64,000 nt of DNA from Mucilaginibacter lacusdianchii (GCF_009770985.1 NZ_WSRW01000002.1:682001-746000); one strand, 5' to 3'. Counted from the first letter of the stretch, positions 25,960-35,717 are shown. Translations and numbers: made by a program. The notes: generated by a model from the sequence alone, not told the origin.

Positions 25960-28101
25960 ATGTTCAAACACATCCTCATCGGCGTTCTGCTCGCTGCTGC
26001 ATTTAGCAGGTCTCAGGCGCAAAAACTACCGACAGATTATGTAAACCCACTGTTAGGTACAGCTACCCTAACCGATTCTGCGGATGCAGGATTTAAACCT
26101 ACGCGTAGAGTATGGGGTGCAGAAGTTTTTCCGGGATCTTCCCTGCCAAATGCCATGGTACAATTAAGCCCCGTTACCAAATTTCATAGCGGATCAGGCT
26201 ATCAGTATGAGGACAGTTTGATTTACGGCTTCATCCATACCAGTAAAGGCCACTGGAATTTATGTAACGTACCTTTGATGCCGGTTACCGGTAATGTTAA
26301 TGCCGACGACTATGCATCTGCCTACAGTCACAGCCGGGAAGCAGCCCATCCAGGTTATTACCAGGTTTATCTGGAACGCTATGGCATCAATGCAGAGCTT
26401 ACCTCAACACTTCGCTGTGGCTTTCATCGATACACTTTTAAACCCAATCAAAGCCAAAAGCTTATTGCAGATTTAGCCATGGCTAATGAAAGGGTAAGAG
26501 GTTGGAACATTGTACAAGAGGGTAAAAATGTATTTACCGGCTACCAGCAAACCGGCGAAAAAATTTATTTCTACGCAGTAACCAATCACGATATTAAACA
26601 GATTGACTCACTAAAAAAAGACCAGAAGATTGTACCGGTAATTAATTTTGCTGATGGTGCGAAACCATTGGAAATACAAATCGGATTTTCTTACGTGAGT
26701 ATACAGAATGCAAAAGAAAATCTACAGAAAGAAATGCTGGGGAAATCTTTTACCCAAATACAAAATGAAGCCACTAAAACCTGGAATAGCTTATTATCCA
26801 AAGTAAAAATATCCGGCGGTACTGAACGTCAGCGCGGCTTGTTTTACTCTTGCCTGTATCGCTCGTTTTTGTGGCCGGCGCTCAGGAGTGATAACAATGG
26901 CCAGTTTACGGATATGACCGGGAAAGTAGTAAACAAAGGGTTTAACTATTACACAGAGCCGTCTTTATGGGATGATTACCGTAACAAATTGATATTGCTG
27001 GGGCTGTTGTCGCCCAAAGTAACAGCCGATGTCATTAAATCATTGATAGACAAAGGGGAGAAAAAAGGATTTATGCCGACGTTTTTCCACGGCGACCATG
27101 CTGCGGCTTTTGTTGCCGGTTCTTATTTAAGAGGCATTCGGGACTATGACGTAAAAAGTGCCTATAACTTATTAATCAGAAATGCCACTGTTGAGGGAGG
27201 AACCAGACCATACATTACCGAGTACGATACCAAGGGCTATATAGCTGAATTAGATGTACCCAACCCGGTAACTACTACCGTTACTAAAGCGGCAGTAACC
27301 AAAACGCTTGAATATGCTTATGATGATTATGCCCTTGCTTTGCTGGCCAAGGCATTAAATGACAATAGCAATTACCAAATGCTGATGAAAAGGACCAGCA
27401 ACTACAAAAACGTATTCGACCCCTCTACTGGCTTTATGAGAGGCCGCTTGGCTAACGGAGATTGGGTAAAGAATTTTAAACCCGATTACCCGTATTTTGA
27501 GTACATGTACCGTGAAGCCAATGCCTGGCAGTCTTCGTTTTTTGTACCACATGACGTAAAAGGACTAATTGCATTGTATGGAAGTAACGCAGCCTTCGAG
27601 AAAAAGCTGGATTCTCTTTTTTCAGTTCCGTGGAAAGGATACCAAGCCGAAAATTTATCAGGCTTTATTGGCCAGTATTGCCAGGGCAACCAACCCGATC
27701 ATACTTACCCGTTCCTGTACTACTTTGTGGGCAAACAAGAGAGATCACAGCTGTTTCTGGATAGCATCATGAATCATTTTTACGACATGGGAAAATACAA
27801 ACTATCCTATGCAGGTATGGATGATGCAGGCGAAATGTCGTCTTGGTATGTGTTTAATGCCATGGGCTTTTATCCCTTCTCTCCTGCCGATCCTAAATAC
27901 ATCGTATCTGTTCCGCTTTTCAATAAGGTTGAACTTACTTTACCCGATGGCAAAAAGTTTACCATACTTAAAAAAGGTTCGGGCAGAAAAATCAGCAGCA
28001 TTAATTACGGGGAACAAAAAATTTCGGACTATTTTATTCCGGATGCTGAGTTAAAAAAGGGTAAGCAGTTAGCCATTACCACTTCAGGCAAAGGCAATTA
28101 A
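25960..28101 (+). CDS. Secreted GH92-family alpha-mannosidase
   Basis: The 713-residue protein begins with a signal peptide ending near 'FSRSQA'. GH92 features are the N-terminal beta-sandwich ('YVNPLLGTA', 'GAEVFPGSSLPNAMVQLSP') and the (alpha/alpha)6 catalytic domain with 'EPSLWDDYRNKLIL', 'GFIGQYCQGNQPDHTYPFLY' and 'YAGMDDAGEMSSWYVFNAMG'. GH92 enzymes are Ca2+-dependent inverting exo-alpha-mannosidases acting on N-glycans or mannans; the linkage cannot be told from sequence alone. It converges with the GH2 gene, so the two may be used on related glycans but are not one operon. No SusCD pair is adjacent. Confidence 0.93.
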   Translation: MFKHILIGVLLAAAFSRSQAQKLPTDYVNPLLGTATLTDSADAGFKPTRRVWGAEVFPGSSLPNAMVQLSPVTKFHSGSGYQYEDSLIYGFIHTSKGHWNLCNVPLMPVTGNVNADDYASAYSHSREAAHPGYYQVYLERYGINAELTSTLRCGFHRYTFKPNQSQKLIADLAMANERVRGWNIVQEGKNVFTGYQQTGEKIYFYAVTNHDIKQIDSLKKDQKIVPVINFADGAKPLEIQIGFSYVSIQNAKENLQKEMLGKSFTQIQNEATKTWNSLLSKVKISGGTERQRGLFYSCLYRSFLWPALRSDNNGQFTDMTGKVVNKGFNYYTEPSLWDDYRNKLILLGLLSPKVTADVIKSLIDKGEKKGFMPTFFHGDHAAAFVAGSYLRGIRDYDVKSAYNLLIRNATVEGGTRPYITEYDTKGYIAELDVPNPVTTTVTKAAVTKTLEYAYDDYALALLAKALNDNSNYQMLMKRTSNYKNVFDPSTGFMRGRLANGDWVKNFKPDYPYFEYMYREANAWQSSFFVPHDVKGLIALYGSNAAFEKKLDSLFSVPWKGYQAENLSGFIGQYCQGNQPDHTYPFLYYFVGKQERSQLFLDSIMNHFYDMGKYKLSYAGMDDAGEMSSWYVFNAMGFYPFSPADPKYIVSVPLFNKVELTLPDGKKFTILKKGSGRKISSINYGEQKISDYFIPDAELKKGKQLAITTSGKGN

Positions 28102-28107
28102 CTTTAA

Positions 28108-28151
28108 TAATTCAGGCTGATAATAGGAAAATGTATTATCAGCCTGAATTA
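28108..28151. terminator. Strong hairpin terminator between GH92 and GH2 genes
   Basis: Arms 28108-28125 and 28134-28151 are perfectly complementary over 18 bp with an 8-nt loop. It sits between two convergent genes. The following AATTAACAA lacks a classic U-run on the plus strand, yet the stem strength and placement support termination. Confidence 0.8.
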
Positions 28152-28208
28152 AATTAACAACAAAGAAGGCGGCGACCAATCTATATCTTATCGTGCCGTC
28201 TTTTATTT

Positions 28209-31200
28209 TTATTTAGTAACCAACTGAATATCGTAACTGAAATTAGTTGGCTTTGCATAAACTACATAAGGTTCTAGAGGAGACGGGCCGCAGGAATTGG
28301 AACCAACACCCAGTGTTTTGTGACTAACGCATAATACAGTGGCTTTGCTTTTCGGCAGATCAATTTTATATTCTACCTTCTCCATTTCTTCGTCGCTGTA
28401 TGGTAGCGCCGATACCTGTAATAATGATGTATCCTGCTTCACCTTGATACCCGACCCGTTTTTCATTTGTAACTGCGCCCAGCGGATATCTTCGTGATTG
28501 CCAGCTTCCATTGGCTTTTCGTAAGGTGTAAGCTGGTTATCTACCGTGCTGGAGAAACGGCCAATATCAAACCCACTCTTCCTATCCGAGTAATTCTCCA
28601 TCGGGCCACGGCCAAAGTAAGTAAAGCTATCGAGTTGCTTATCCAAAAACATGCGTACACCGATACGTGCCAAAACCACTTTCGGATCGCTGAACGATAC
28701 CTGATTAGCGGCATGAATCACCCCATCAGCACTGATTGTATAAACCACTTGGTGTTGTATGGTGAAATCCTCTTTTCCGGTTCCTGTTAAACTTACCCGT
28801 ATCTCTGCTTTATTTGATGATAATTGTTTACCGCTAACACTATTGGTTACCCAGGTAATATTTTTCAGCCCCTTCTTTTCCCAACCCTCATCAGCATACA
28901 TATCATCGTTACGGTGTGGCGCCCGCCAAAGGTGCAGCATAGGGCCGCCGTTCTCTGTCAGCAGGTTTTTGCCGGCTTGTTCTATCTTTGAAAAGGTACC
29001 GGTCTTTTTGTCAAAAGTCAGCTTGAAACTTTCGCCGGTGATTTCAATTTTATTCTGCGCGTCAGACACGGTTAGTTTTCCAGCTGCATCATTTCTTACC
29101 AGAGCAGGTTTTGCAATTGGCAGTTCAAACTGCTGTTCAGCTACCTCGTAACCCTTTTTAGCCCAAAGCTGATCGGCAGCTAATGCGAAAGAAACCCGCA
29201 AAAAGTATTCGGCTCCTGGTTTAGGGTTTACTGCCAATGGTATCTTAACATCTGCTTCTTTACCTGGTTGTATCTCTCCTACCTGCAAAACACCAGTGGC
29301 TACAGACACCCCATCTTCGGTTAGTTCCCATCGTGCAGACAGAGCATTTAAATTAGTGAACTGATAACGATTTTTAACAGTTACTATGCCATTCCGCAAA
29401 TCCTTTGGCTTGATACTGATCCATTGGTAAGCATGTTTCAATTCAGGGTAATCTGGTTTTAATGAACGATCAGAGAAAACAACCCCCTTGTGAATAAAAT
29501 AATGATCGTTCGGAAACTCGCCGAAGCCACCGCCAAAAGCTGTTATCGGGTGGTTAGGATCGCGTCGGTTATAAACGCCCTGATCCTGCCATTCCCATAT
29601 GGCACCGCCCATCAGTGAAGGGTACTTATCAAATAGATCGTTATATACATCAACTGATCCCATAGAGTTGAACATGGCATGTGCATATTCACACATATAA
29701 AATGGCTTCGTGTATTTGTCGCTGTTCGCAATTTTTTCAACATCTGCCGGGCTGGTATACATTCGGCTATCTAAATCAGCCGGGTTATCAGCTTTGATGC
29801 CAAAACCTTCATAATGTGTTGGTCTTGATGTATCAATTGCTTTAATGGTCTTAACAATAGCCCTGAAATTACTACCACCGCTGCCACACTCATTACCTAA
29901 TGACCAAATTACTACCGAAGGATGGTTTTTAAAGCTCTCCACATTGGCTACATTACGGTCAATTAGAGCCGCTTTGATACGAGGATCTTCATTAAACTCG
30001 TCCCACGCACCATGGCTTTCTATGTTTGCCTCGGCAACCAGATAAATACCGTACTCGTCACATAACTCGTACCACCGCGGATCATCTGAATAATGGCAGG
30101 TACGTACGTGGTTACAGTTGGCTTGCTTAATAAGCAGCATATCTTTAACCATCTGGGCTTCTGTTATAGCATGCCCGTCATCCGGCCAGTTCTCATGCCG
30201 GTTTACCCCTTTTAGTTTAACAGGCACGCCATTGACCATAAATAGCCGTCCTTTAATCTCAATGCTTCTAAAACCGGTACGTGATGAAAGGGTTTCTATT
30301 GTACGATTACCTTTAGTGAGGGTAAGTACTGTTGTATAAAGCTTGGGGGTTTCTGCCGTCCATTTTTCAGGCTTGCTTACCGAAAACGTTAATTTTACCT
30401 CAATCTCTTGTCCGGGTTGTAACGCAGGGATAGATTTTTTTGCCGTTGCTCCTTTTACAACCTGGTTGCCGTTGTATAAAGTAGCCGTCAAATCATTGGG
30501 CTGCATCACTGTTGATCCATAGTTCTTAACCTTGGCATTTACCTCTACCTGTGCATCGCGGTACTGTTTATCCAAATTAGTTTTAACAAAGTAATCGCGG
30601 ATGTGTTCCTGCGGACTGCTCCATAAGGTTACATTTCTAAAAATACCGCTTAAGCGCCACATGTCCTGGTCTTCCAGATAACTGCCGGTAGTAAAACGAT
30701 ATACTTCCACAGCAATCATGTTTTTACCAGGTTTTACATAGCTGGTTAAATCAAACTCCGCTGCATTGCGGCTATTTACACTATAGCCAACTTTTTTGCC
30801 GTTTACCCAAATGAAAAAGCCGGCATCTACCCCGTCGAACGTGACAAATATCCGTCTGCCATTCCATGCAGCTGGCACGTTAAACTCGCGCCGGTAACTA
30901 CCTACCGGATTCCTTTCATCATACGCTGTAAATTTTTTGGGTGGGGTACTCATTACCCTTGGAAAATCCTTCTGAAAAATATAATTGTAATTGCTGTAAT
31001 AGGGCGTACCATATCCCTCAAGCTGCCAGTTCGATGGTACCTTGATATCTTTCCAGCCCGAAACATTATAAGACGTTTTATAAAAATCAACAGGCCGTTG
31101 CTGAGGCCATTTAACCCAGTTAAACTTCCACGTACCATTTAAACTCATGGTAAGTGATGAGGCACGCCGGTTTGCTTTTAAGGCTTCAGTTAAGTTACCA

Positions 31201-31400
31201 TAAGGCATTAAAGTGGCATGCGCAGGCTCTTTATGAATTCCCAGCATTTCCGGGTTTTCTATTTCGGCAGGTACCGGTGCGCCTTTCATGGTATCTTGTA
31301 CAGATGCAAAGATGTCGGCAAAGCTTTTCTCGGCACTAAGGTTGATACCCAGAGCCGCAATAAGAGTAAAAAGTAACTTTTTAGGATAAAGATTTTTCAT
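28209..31400 (-). CDS. Secreted GH2 beta-galactosidase (LacZ type)
   Basis: Start at 31400 ('MKNLYPKKLLFTLIAALGIN') gives a signal peptide and 1063 residues; the longer frame from 31475 adds 25 unlikely residues. Domains in order are sugar-binding jelly roll ('LNGTWKFNW'), Ig-like, TIM barrel, Ig-like and a C-terminal beta-sandwich (Bgal small chain). The barrel holds acid/base Glu504 in 'SLGNECGSGG' and nucleophile Glu571 in 'YMCEYAHAM'; 'NCNHVRTCHYSDDPRWYELC' is also typical. It hydrolyses terminal beta-galactosides in the periplasm or outside the cell. A possible promoter TTTG-N17-TATCTTG lies about 65 bp upstream. Confidence 0.95.
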   Translation of the reverse strand: MKNLYPKKLLFTLIAALGINLSAEKSFADIFASVQDTMKGAPVPAEIENPEMLGIHKEPAHATLMPYGNLTEALKANRRASSLTMSLNGTWKFNWVKWPQQRPVDFYKTSYNVSGWKDIKVPSNWQLEGYGTPYYSNYNYIFQKDFPRVMSTPPKKFTAYDERNPVGSYRREFNVPAAWNGRRIFVTFDGVDAGFFIWVNGKKVGYSVNSRNAAEFDLTSYVKPGKNMIAVEVYRFTTGSYLEDQDMWRLSGIFRNVTLWSSPQEHIRDYFVKTNLDKQYRDAQVEVNAKVKNYGSTVMQPNDLTATLYNGNQVVKGATAKKSIPALQPGQEIEVKLTFSVSKPEKWTAETPKLYTTVLTLTKGNRTIETLSSRTGFRSIEIKGRLFMVNGVPVKLKGVNRHENWPDDGHAITEAQMVKDMLLIKQANCNHVRTCHYSDDPRWYELCDEYGIYLVAEANIESHGAWDEFNEDPRIKAALIDRNVANVESFKNHPSVVIWSLGNECGSGGSNFRAIVKTIKAIDTSRPTHYEGFGIKADNPADLDSRMYTSPADVEKIANSDKYTKPFYMCEYAHAMFNSMGSVDVYNDLFDKYPSLMGGAIWEWQDQGVYNRRDPNHPITAFGGGFGEFPNDHYFIHKGVVFSDRSLKPDYPELKHAYQWISIKPKDLRNGIVTVKNRYQFTNLNALSARWELTEDGVSVATGVLQVGEIQPGKEADVKIPLAVNPKPGAEYFLRVSFALAADQLWAKKGYEVAEQQFELPIAKPALVRNDAAGKLTVSDAQNKIEITGESFKLTFDKKTGTFSKIEQAGKNLLTENGGPMLHLWRAPHRNDDMYADEGWEKKGLKNITWVTNSVSGKQLSSNKAEIRVSLTGTGKEDFTIQHQVVYTISADGVIHAANQVSFSDPKVVLARIGVRMFLDKQLDSFTYFGRGPMENYSDRKSGFDIGRFSSTVDNQLTPYEKPMEAGNHEDIRWAQLQMKNGSGIKVKQDTSLLQVSALPYSDEEMEKVEYKIDLPKSKATVLCVSHKTLGVGSNSCGPSPLEPYVVYAKPTNFSYDIQLVTK

Positions 31401-31613
31401 AGTCAGGTATTGTCGCTTAAACGCTATGACGGTTGAATTTAATTGGCGCAAGATAATTAATCTTTTGATTAACAAACGTCAACATGTTTAATTGAAGGTT
31501 ATATAACTCATTCTTTCAACCGGTTTGAAATAGGCAGGAGAGAAACCTGCGCTTATCTCCACACGTATAAGTCACCAATAACATACCCTTAAGTAATTTA
31601 AATACATTGACTA

Positions 31614-32987
31614 ATGAATAGTACTTTACCTAAAACGCCTGATACGTATCAACAAATGGTACTTTCAGGATTGGATTACGTTCCGGTATCTGCACCTACC
31701 CCCAAAGAATCATGGGATTCGTCAGTGCGAACAGTAGCCATAGCACTAGCCGCTAAAGCACCTTATGTAGGCAGCTTAGTAAGCTTTATAATAAAATCTT
31801 TCTGGAAAGAAGCTAAAGCGGATGTATGGGCACAGATTAGCAACAATGTTGCCCGAATGATAGATTTAAAACTACTTGAGTTTGAAATTACCCGAGACGG
31901 TAGCGAGCTTACCGCTATTAAAAGTGATATGACTTCTTATGTATTGGCAAAAAACGATAGTGAGAAGCGGATTTTACTTTCTATATGCCTAAGCAAGTGT
32001 ACAGAACTTTATTACAAACTAATCAAATCGCAACACAAGGCGCAACTCATCCCTTTTACTATCGGATTTTCCCAATTGCATTTAGGCCTTTTAAAAGAAC
32101 GCGTTGATTATGGTGCCGAGTTGTTTGGCGAATATGATGAAAATTGGGGTTACGACCTGCAAAGACAAATTGAAAGCTATCGTACCTTTTTCCAAGAAAA
32201 CATCCCTGACCTATTGAAATGGCGGGCAGACCAAATTATCTATCAAAACACTATTAACGGTATCTTATTTAAAGATACAAAGGTTGCTATTTACGACCAG
32301 TTTTTAAACGTATCTTTTAATAAAACCGGCGATTTTGTTGATGGGAAAGAGTATTTGAAAAATGAACTTAACCAAGTAAAAGCTAATTGGATATCGCAAT
32401 GGACAACAAGCTTTGCTGATGCTTATTCGACCTTCTTTTACACTAATCGGTTATTGCCAGGATCAGCAGATGACGCACCTCAAATTGACCCCAATTTTAA
32501 AAAGCTGACCATAGGCCCCTTTTGTCCCGGTAATGATAATGTTTTACCTCCTTTAAAGCCTGCTAACGACAATCAAGCACCAGGAAAAATTAAAGAAGTA
32601 ATTTATAACTATGGCGATAACCTAGATAGCTTTGTGGTAAACTTTACTGACCATGAGGGTGTTCGTTGCACTAAAATTGGTGGTAGTAAGTCAAAGCAAA
32701 TTTCGATTGATCCAAATAAAAAGATAGCAACTATACGGTTTTATTACACACCGTCTTTCTACAAATCACCGCTTCGGTCAATCAACTTTGTTTATGATGA
32801 TGTCACCGAAACAGAAACCGCAATGTCAGAAAAAAGCAGCAATCTTAAGTTTTATGAAGTTAAGATTCCTGCCGACTATACCGTTACCAATATTAAATCG
32901 GTCAGAGATAGTAATTCTTCAACGGCAGACTTTTTTTACTGGTTTTGGGTTGATATTGAATTTCATCCTTTTGATGGTTCAAAATAA
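31614..32987 (+). CDS. Cry-like delta-endotoxin N domain fused to jacalin-like lectin domain (putative pore-forming toxin)
   Basis: The 457-residue protein has no signal peptide. Residues about 35-215 resemble the seven-helix pore-forming domain of Cry delta-endotoxins: 'AKAPYVGSLVSFIIKSFW' (45-64), 'ISNNVARMIDLKLLEFEI' (75-92), 'IPFTIGFSQLHLGLLKERV' (146-164, matching the central hydrophobic helix and the LHLLLLRDA-type helix of Cry proteins) and 'WGYDLQRQIESYRTFF' (178-193). Residues about 297-450 resemble a jacalin-like beta-prism lectin: 'LTIGPF', then 'IKEVIYNYGDNLDSF' and 'KIGGSKSKQISI'. Together: membrane-inserting helices plus a sugar-binding targeting module. Target organisms are unknown (insects, nematodes, protists or other microbes are all possible). 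It is an orphan gene between GH2 and exonuclease III genes. Assignment is by eye, so fold-level rather than proven. Confidence 0.75.
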   Translation: MNSTLPKTPDTYQQMVLSGLDYVPVSAPTPKESWDSSVRTVAIALAAKAPYVGSLVSFIIKSFWKEAKADVWAQISNNVARMIDLKLLEFEITRDGSELTAIKSDMTSYVLAKNDSEKRILLSICLSKCTELYYKLIKSQHKAQLIPFTIGFSQLHLGLLKERVDYGAELFGEYDENWGYDLQRQIESYRTFFQENIPDLLKWRADQIIYQNTINGILFKDTKVAIYDQFLNVSFNKTGDFVDGKEYLKNELNQVKANWISQWTTSFADAYSTFFYTNRLLPGSADDAPQIDPNFKKLTIGPFCPGNDNVLPPLKPANDNQAPGKIKEVIYNYGDNLDSFVVNFTDHEGVRCTKIGGSKSKQISIDPNKKIATIRFYYTPSFYKSPLRSINFVYDDVTETETAMSEKSSNLKFYEVKIPADYTVTNIKSVRDSNSSTADFFYWFWVDIEFHPFDGSK

Positions 32988-33013
32988 GTAAGACTTATTT
33001 TGAATTTTCATAA

Positions 33014-33047
33014 ATGAAAGCGCGCCGATATCAATCGGCCGCTTCAT
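33014..33047 (+). terminator. Imperfect hairpin after Cry-like gene
   Basis: ATGAAAGCGCGCCGAT and ATCGGCCGCTTCAT form a GC-rich stem with two bulged bases and loop ATCA, 27 bp after the stop at 32987. There is no U-run, so it may be 3' end structure rather than an intrinsic terminator. Confidence 0.45.
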
Positions 33048-33223
33048 CTCCCCTCGCAAATCTATTTATTTCAATTACAACTCAAATATATTTCGAGAAG
33101 ACGTTTAGAAATTTACAGGCCATCTAAAAAGTCTACTTATTGTATTCAGCAAAAGTTCTTCCACAACGTCATTTAGCCTTAATCCGTCTATTTAGCTGAA
33201 CTTCCTAATTAAATAGGGTGTGT

Positions 33224-33231
33224 TAAATTTG
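33224..33231 (+). promoter_or_regulatory. Likely -7 promoter element of exonuclease III gene
   Basis: TAAATTTG matches the Bacteroidota -7 consensus TAnnTTTG exactly and lies 60 bp before the ATG at 33291. A matching -33 TTTG is not seen at the usual spacing. Confidence 0.35.
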
Positions 33232-33290
33232 CAGGGTAATAAGAATTGCACTATTTGTATACTTTTACGTTTTACTTGTAATCAATTTTA

Positions 33291-34067
33291 ATGAAAATAG
33301 CTACCTATAACGTAAACGGTGTAAACGGACGGCTGCCTGTTCTGCTGCGTTGGCTGGAAGAAACAACTCCAGATGTGGTGTGCCTGCAAGAACTCAAAGC
33401 CCCGCAGGAAAAGTTTCCTATAGAAGCCATACAGGCCGCAGGTTACCAAGCCATTTGGCACGGTCAAAAAAGCTGGAATGGGGTAGCTATACTTTCGCGC
33501 AATGAGGATATTCAGGAATTGAGGCGCGGCCTGCCAGGAGACGAAGAGGATAGTCAAAGCCGCTATTTGGAAGCCTATGTTAACGGCATTGTTATTGGCT
33601 GCCTGTACTTGCCCAACGGCAACCCTGCTCCCGGTCCCAAGTTTGATTATAAACTTCGCTGGTTTGAGCGGTTGCAAAACCATGCGGCCGGACTGCTTGC
33701 ACGCGATGTGCCGGTGCTGCTTACCGGCGACTTTAACGTTATGCCAACAGATCTGGATGTGTATAAGCCTGAGCGCTGGTTGGATGATGCGCTGTTCCGC
33801 CCGGAAGTACGTTCTGCTTTTAAGTCGCTGCTTGATCAGGGATGGACAGACGCCCTCAGAAAGCTTTACCCAGACGATACAATTTATACCTTTTGGGACT
33901 ACTTCCGCAATGCATATGGCCGTAATGCAGGTTTGCGGATTGATCACTTTTTACTGAGTTCCCACCTAAACAGCCGGCTCAAAAACGCCGGAGTAGACAA
34001 AAATGTACGTGGCTGGGAGAAAACCAGCGATCATGCACCGGTATGGATTGAGCTGGCTAAAGGATAG
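33291..34067 (+). CDS. xth: Exodeoxyribonuclease III
   Basis: The 258-residue protein is a complete member of the exonuclease III/AP endonuclease family. Motifs are 'YNVNGVNGR' (N-terminal Asn), 'VCLQELKAP' (metal-binding Glu), 'YLPNG', 'GDFNVMPTDLDVY' (Asp/Asn), 'FWDYF', 'RIDHFLLS' and the closing 'TSDHAPVWI' with catalytic His. It cleaves DNA at abasic sites and removes nucleotides 3'-5' in base excision repair in the cytoplasm. Length and motif order are standard. An AraC regulator gene follows 59 bp downstream on the same strand, probably unrelated in role. Confidence 0.96.
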   Translation: MKIATYNVNGVNGRLPVLLRWLEETTPDVVCLQELKAPQEKFPIEAIQAAGYQAIWHGQKSWNGVAILSRNEDIQELRRGLPGDEEDSQSRYLEAYVNGIVIGCLYLPNGNPAPGPKFDYKLRWFERLQNHAAGLLARDVPVLLTGDFNVMPTDLDVYKPERWLDDALFRPEVRSAFKSLLDQGWTDALRKLYPDDTIYTFWDYFRNAYGRNAGLRIDHFLLSSHLNSRLKNAGVDKNVRGWEKTSDHAPVWIELAKG

Positions 34068-34126
34068 GCTACGCCTACAGGGTTATTGATATCACAGAAC
34101 AAAGCATTAAGTTTGTGCATTGCGTT

Positions 34127-34972
34127 ATGGACATGATTCAGATACCCGAAGCAGTTTGCGCCCAGCCTGGCATTCAGGCTGGCCCTCTACGCTTTTTGAG
34201 CTACAGGGATCAAGGTGGACACTTTCGGAACCGTGTACTTTTTAACTGCTATGCTTTCAGTTTTGTACAAAACGGAGAAAAACATATCTTTCGTGATGGC
34301 GGTCAAACCTTGCTCCGGGCAGGACAAGGCATGCTGATTCCTACCGGGCACTCTCTTATTGCCGAACATAGCAATAATACCGACCCATATCACAGCATCC
34401 TTATCTTTTTTCCTCATGATTTAGGACACGATTTTGTAAGGAAACAGCTTGGCGTTCAAAAAGCCCATACAACTGCTGTGCCCTTCCTCCATTTTGAATC
34501 AGATGAATACTTGAACAGCTATATCGGGCAGCTTAAAATGTTAATTGAATCGGGCATGCCACTGTCTGGAGCTATGGCTATCCATAAGTTGCATGAATTG
34601 CTTTTGTATTTGGGTGAACGCTTTCCCGCTCAACTGGCTGGTTTGTTTGATGATGGCCGCAACACATCACTCCAGCAACTGGTAGAGCAGCACCTGTTCA
34701 GTAAACTTACACTGGAAGAAATGGCTTTCTTAGCGCATCGCAGCCTGGCTTCATTTAAGCGCGATTTTGAAAAGTTGTATGGCATTGCACCACAACGCTA
34801 CATCCGGCAACGAAAGCTGGAGCTTGCAGCTGCAGAATTAGCGCAAGGTAAAAATGCGGCAGACTTGTACCTGGATTATGGGTATGAAAACCTGTCTAAC
34901 TTTTGCACCGCCTTTCGCCGTAAATATGGCAAAGCGCCTGGCTCCTGGCAACATGAGCTTTCTGCACCATAG
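34127..34972 (+). CDS. AraC-family transcriptional regulator
   Basis: ATG at 34127 (or 34133) is preferred to the upstream GTG at 34115, giving 281 residues. It has a cupin-like domain (about 40-115, 'GQTLLRAGQGMLIPTGHSLI') and a C-terminal double helix-turn-helix: 'LTLEEMAFLAHRSLASFKRD' and 'AADLYLDYGYENLSNFCTAF'. The ligand is unknown. A PEBP-family gene follows 53 bp downstream in the same direction and could be a target. Confidence 0.9.
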   Translation: MDMIQIPEAVCAQPGIQAGPLRFLSYRDQGGHFRNRVLFNCYAFSFVQNGEKHIFRDGGQTLLRAGQGMLIPTGHSLIAEHSNNTDPYHSILIFFPHDLGHDFVRKQLGVQKAHTTAVPFLHFESDEYLNSYIGQLKMLIESGMPLSGAMAIHKLHELLLYLGERFPAQLAGLFDDGRNTSLQQLVEQHLFSKLTLEEMAFLAHRSLASFKRDFEKLYGIAPQRYIRQRKLELAAAELAQGKNAADLYLDYGYENLSNFCTAFRRKYGKAPGSWQHELSAP

Positions 34973-35025
34973 GTTTGAGCTTTTGGCAATAACAGTAACC
35001 AGCCACAGCTGCGGATATTTGCTGT

Positions 35026-35574
35026 ATGATAAAGAAACATATTCTCTTTTGGGCAGCCATGATCTTTTTATCGGCTACCGGGTTTGCACAAACCTTCACT
35101 TTAAGAAGCAACAGTTTGGGCGGCCAGTTTACCTACGAGTTTATAGCAGGAAATCTTGGTTGTAACGGCACTAACGTTTCACCGCAACTCAGTTGGACAA
35201 GTGCACCTACGGGTACCAAAAGTTTTGCCGTAACCATGTATGATGCGGATGCACCTACCGGCAGTGGATTTTGGCATTGGGTGATCGTAAATATTCCTGC
35301 TTCAATATCAGAACTCAAAGCAGGTGCCGGTGATGTAAAAACCAAACTGGCGCCGTTGGGTAGCCTGCAAAGTATAAATGATACCGGCGCACCCGGTTAC
35401 CAGGGGCCTTGCCCGCCGGAAGGCGATGCGCCGCACCGCTACTTGATTACGGTTTATGCTCTTGACACAGAAAAGCTCGGTACCAACCCCACATCTACGG
35501 CCGCATTAACCGGCTTTATGCTAAGTATGCATACCTTGGCAAAAGCCTCGCTGATGGTGTATTGCAAACGCTAA
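35026..35574 (+). CDS. Secreted YbhB/YbcL (PEBP)-family protein
   Basis: The 182-residue protein has a signal peptide ('MIKKHILFWAAMIFLSATGF', cleavage after AQ). The PEBP ligand-pocket motifs are intact: 'VTMYDADAPTGSGFWHWVIV' (about 65-85) and 'CPPEGDAPHRYLITVYALD' (near 125-145). Bacterial PEBPs of this YbhB type are secreted or cytoplasmic proteins with a small anion-binding pocket and no settled function. It lies after an AraC gene and converges on the TetX-like gene with a hairpin between them. Confidence 0.93.
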   Translation: MIKKHILFWAAMIFLSATGFAQTFTLRSNSLGGQFTYEFIAGNLGCNGTNVSPQLSWTSAPTGTKSFAVTMYDADAPTGSGFWHWVIVNIPASISELKAGAGDVKTKLAPLGSLQSINDTGAPGYQGPCPPEGDAPHRYLITVYALDTEKLGTNPTSTAALTGFMLSMHTLAKASLMVYCKR

Positions 35575-35670
35575 GTTAATATACATAATAAATGTTCGAT
35601 GTTTGGGCAGCAGAGCCTAAAACAAGAACGTGCTTGTATTAGGTGGAGACGAATTGACTGGAACCCATTG

Positions 35671-35717
35671 TAAACTAAGAATGACTTTTGTGAATCAGAA
35701 AAGTCATCCTTAGTTTA
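35671..35717. terminator. Hairpin terminator between PEBP and TetX-like genes
   Basis: Arms 35671-35689 and 35699-35717 pair over 19 positions with a single mismatch; the stem includes ATGACTTTT/AAAAGTCAT. It sits between convergent genes and probably ends both transcripts. Confidence 0.75.

Larger units (their letters stand above)
32988..33290. other. Intergenic region with imperfect hairpin and xth promoter
   Basis: About 303 bp. It holds an imperfect hairpin at 33014-33047 (ATGAAAGCGCGCCGAT paired with ATCGGCCGCTTCAT, two unpaired bases), a likely end for the toxin-like gene, and a -7-like TAAATTTG at 33224-33231. Nothing else is evident. Confidence 0.45.

Noticed and set aside
33288..33947. 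219-residue minus-strand open frame over the exonuclease III gene
   Set aside because: Antisense to a complete conserved exonuclease III gene with all motifs; no domain of its own.
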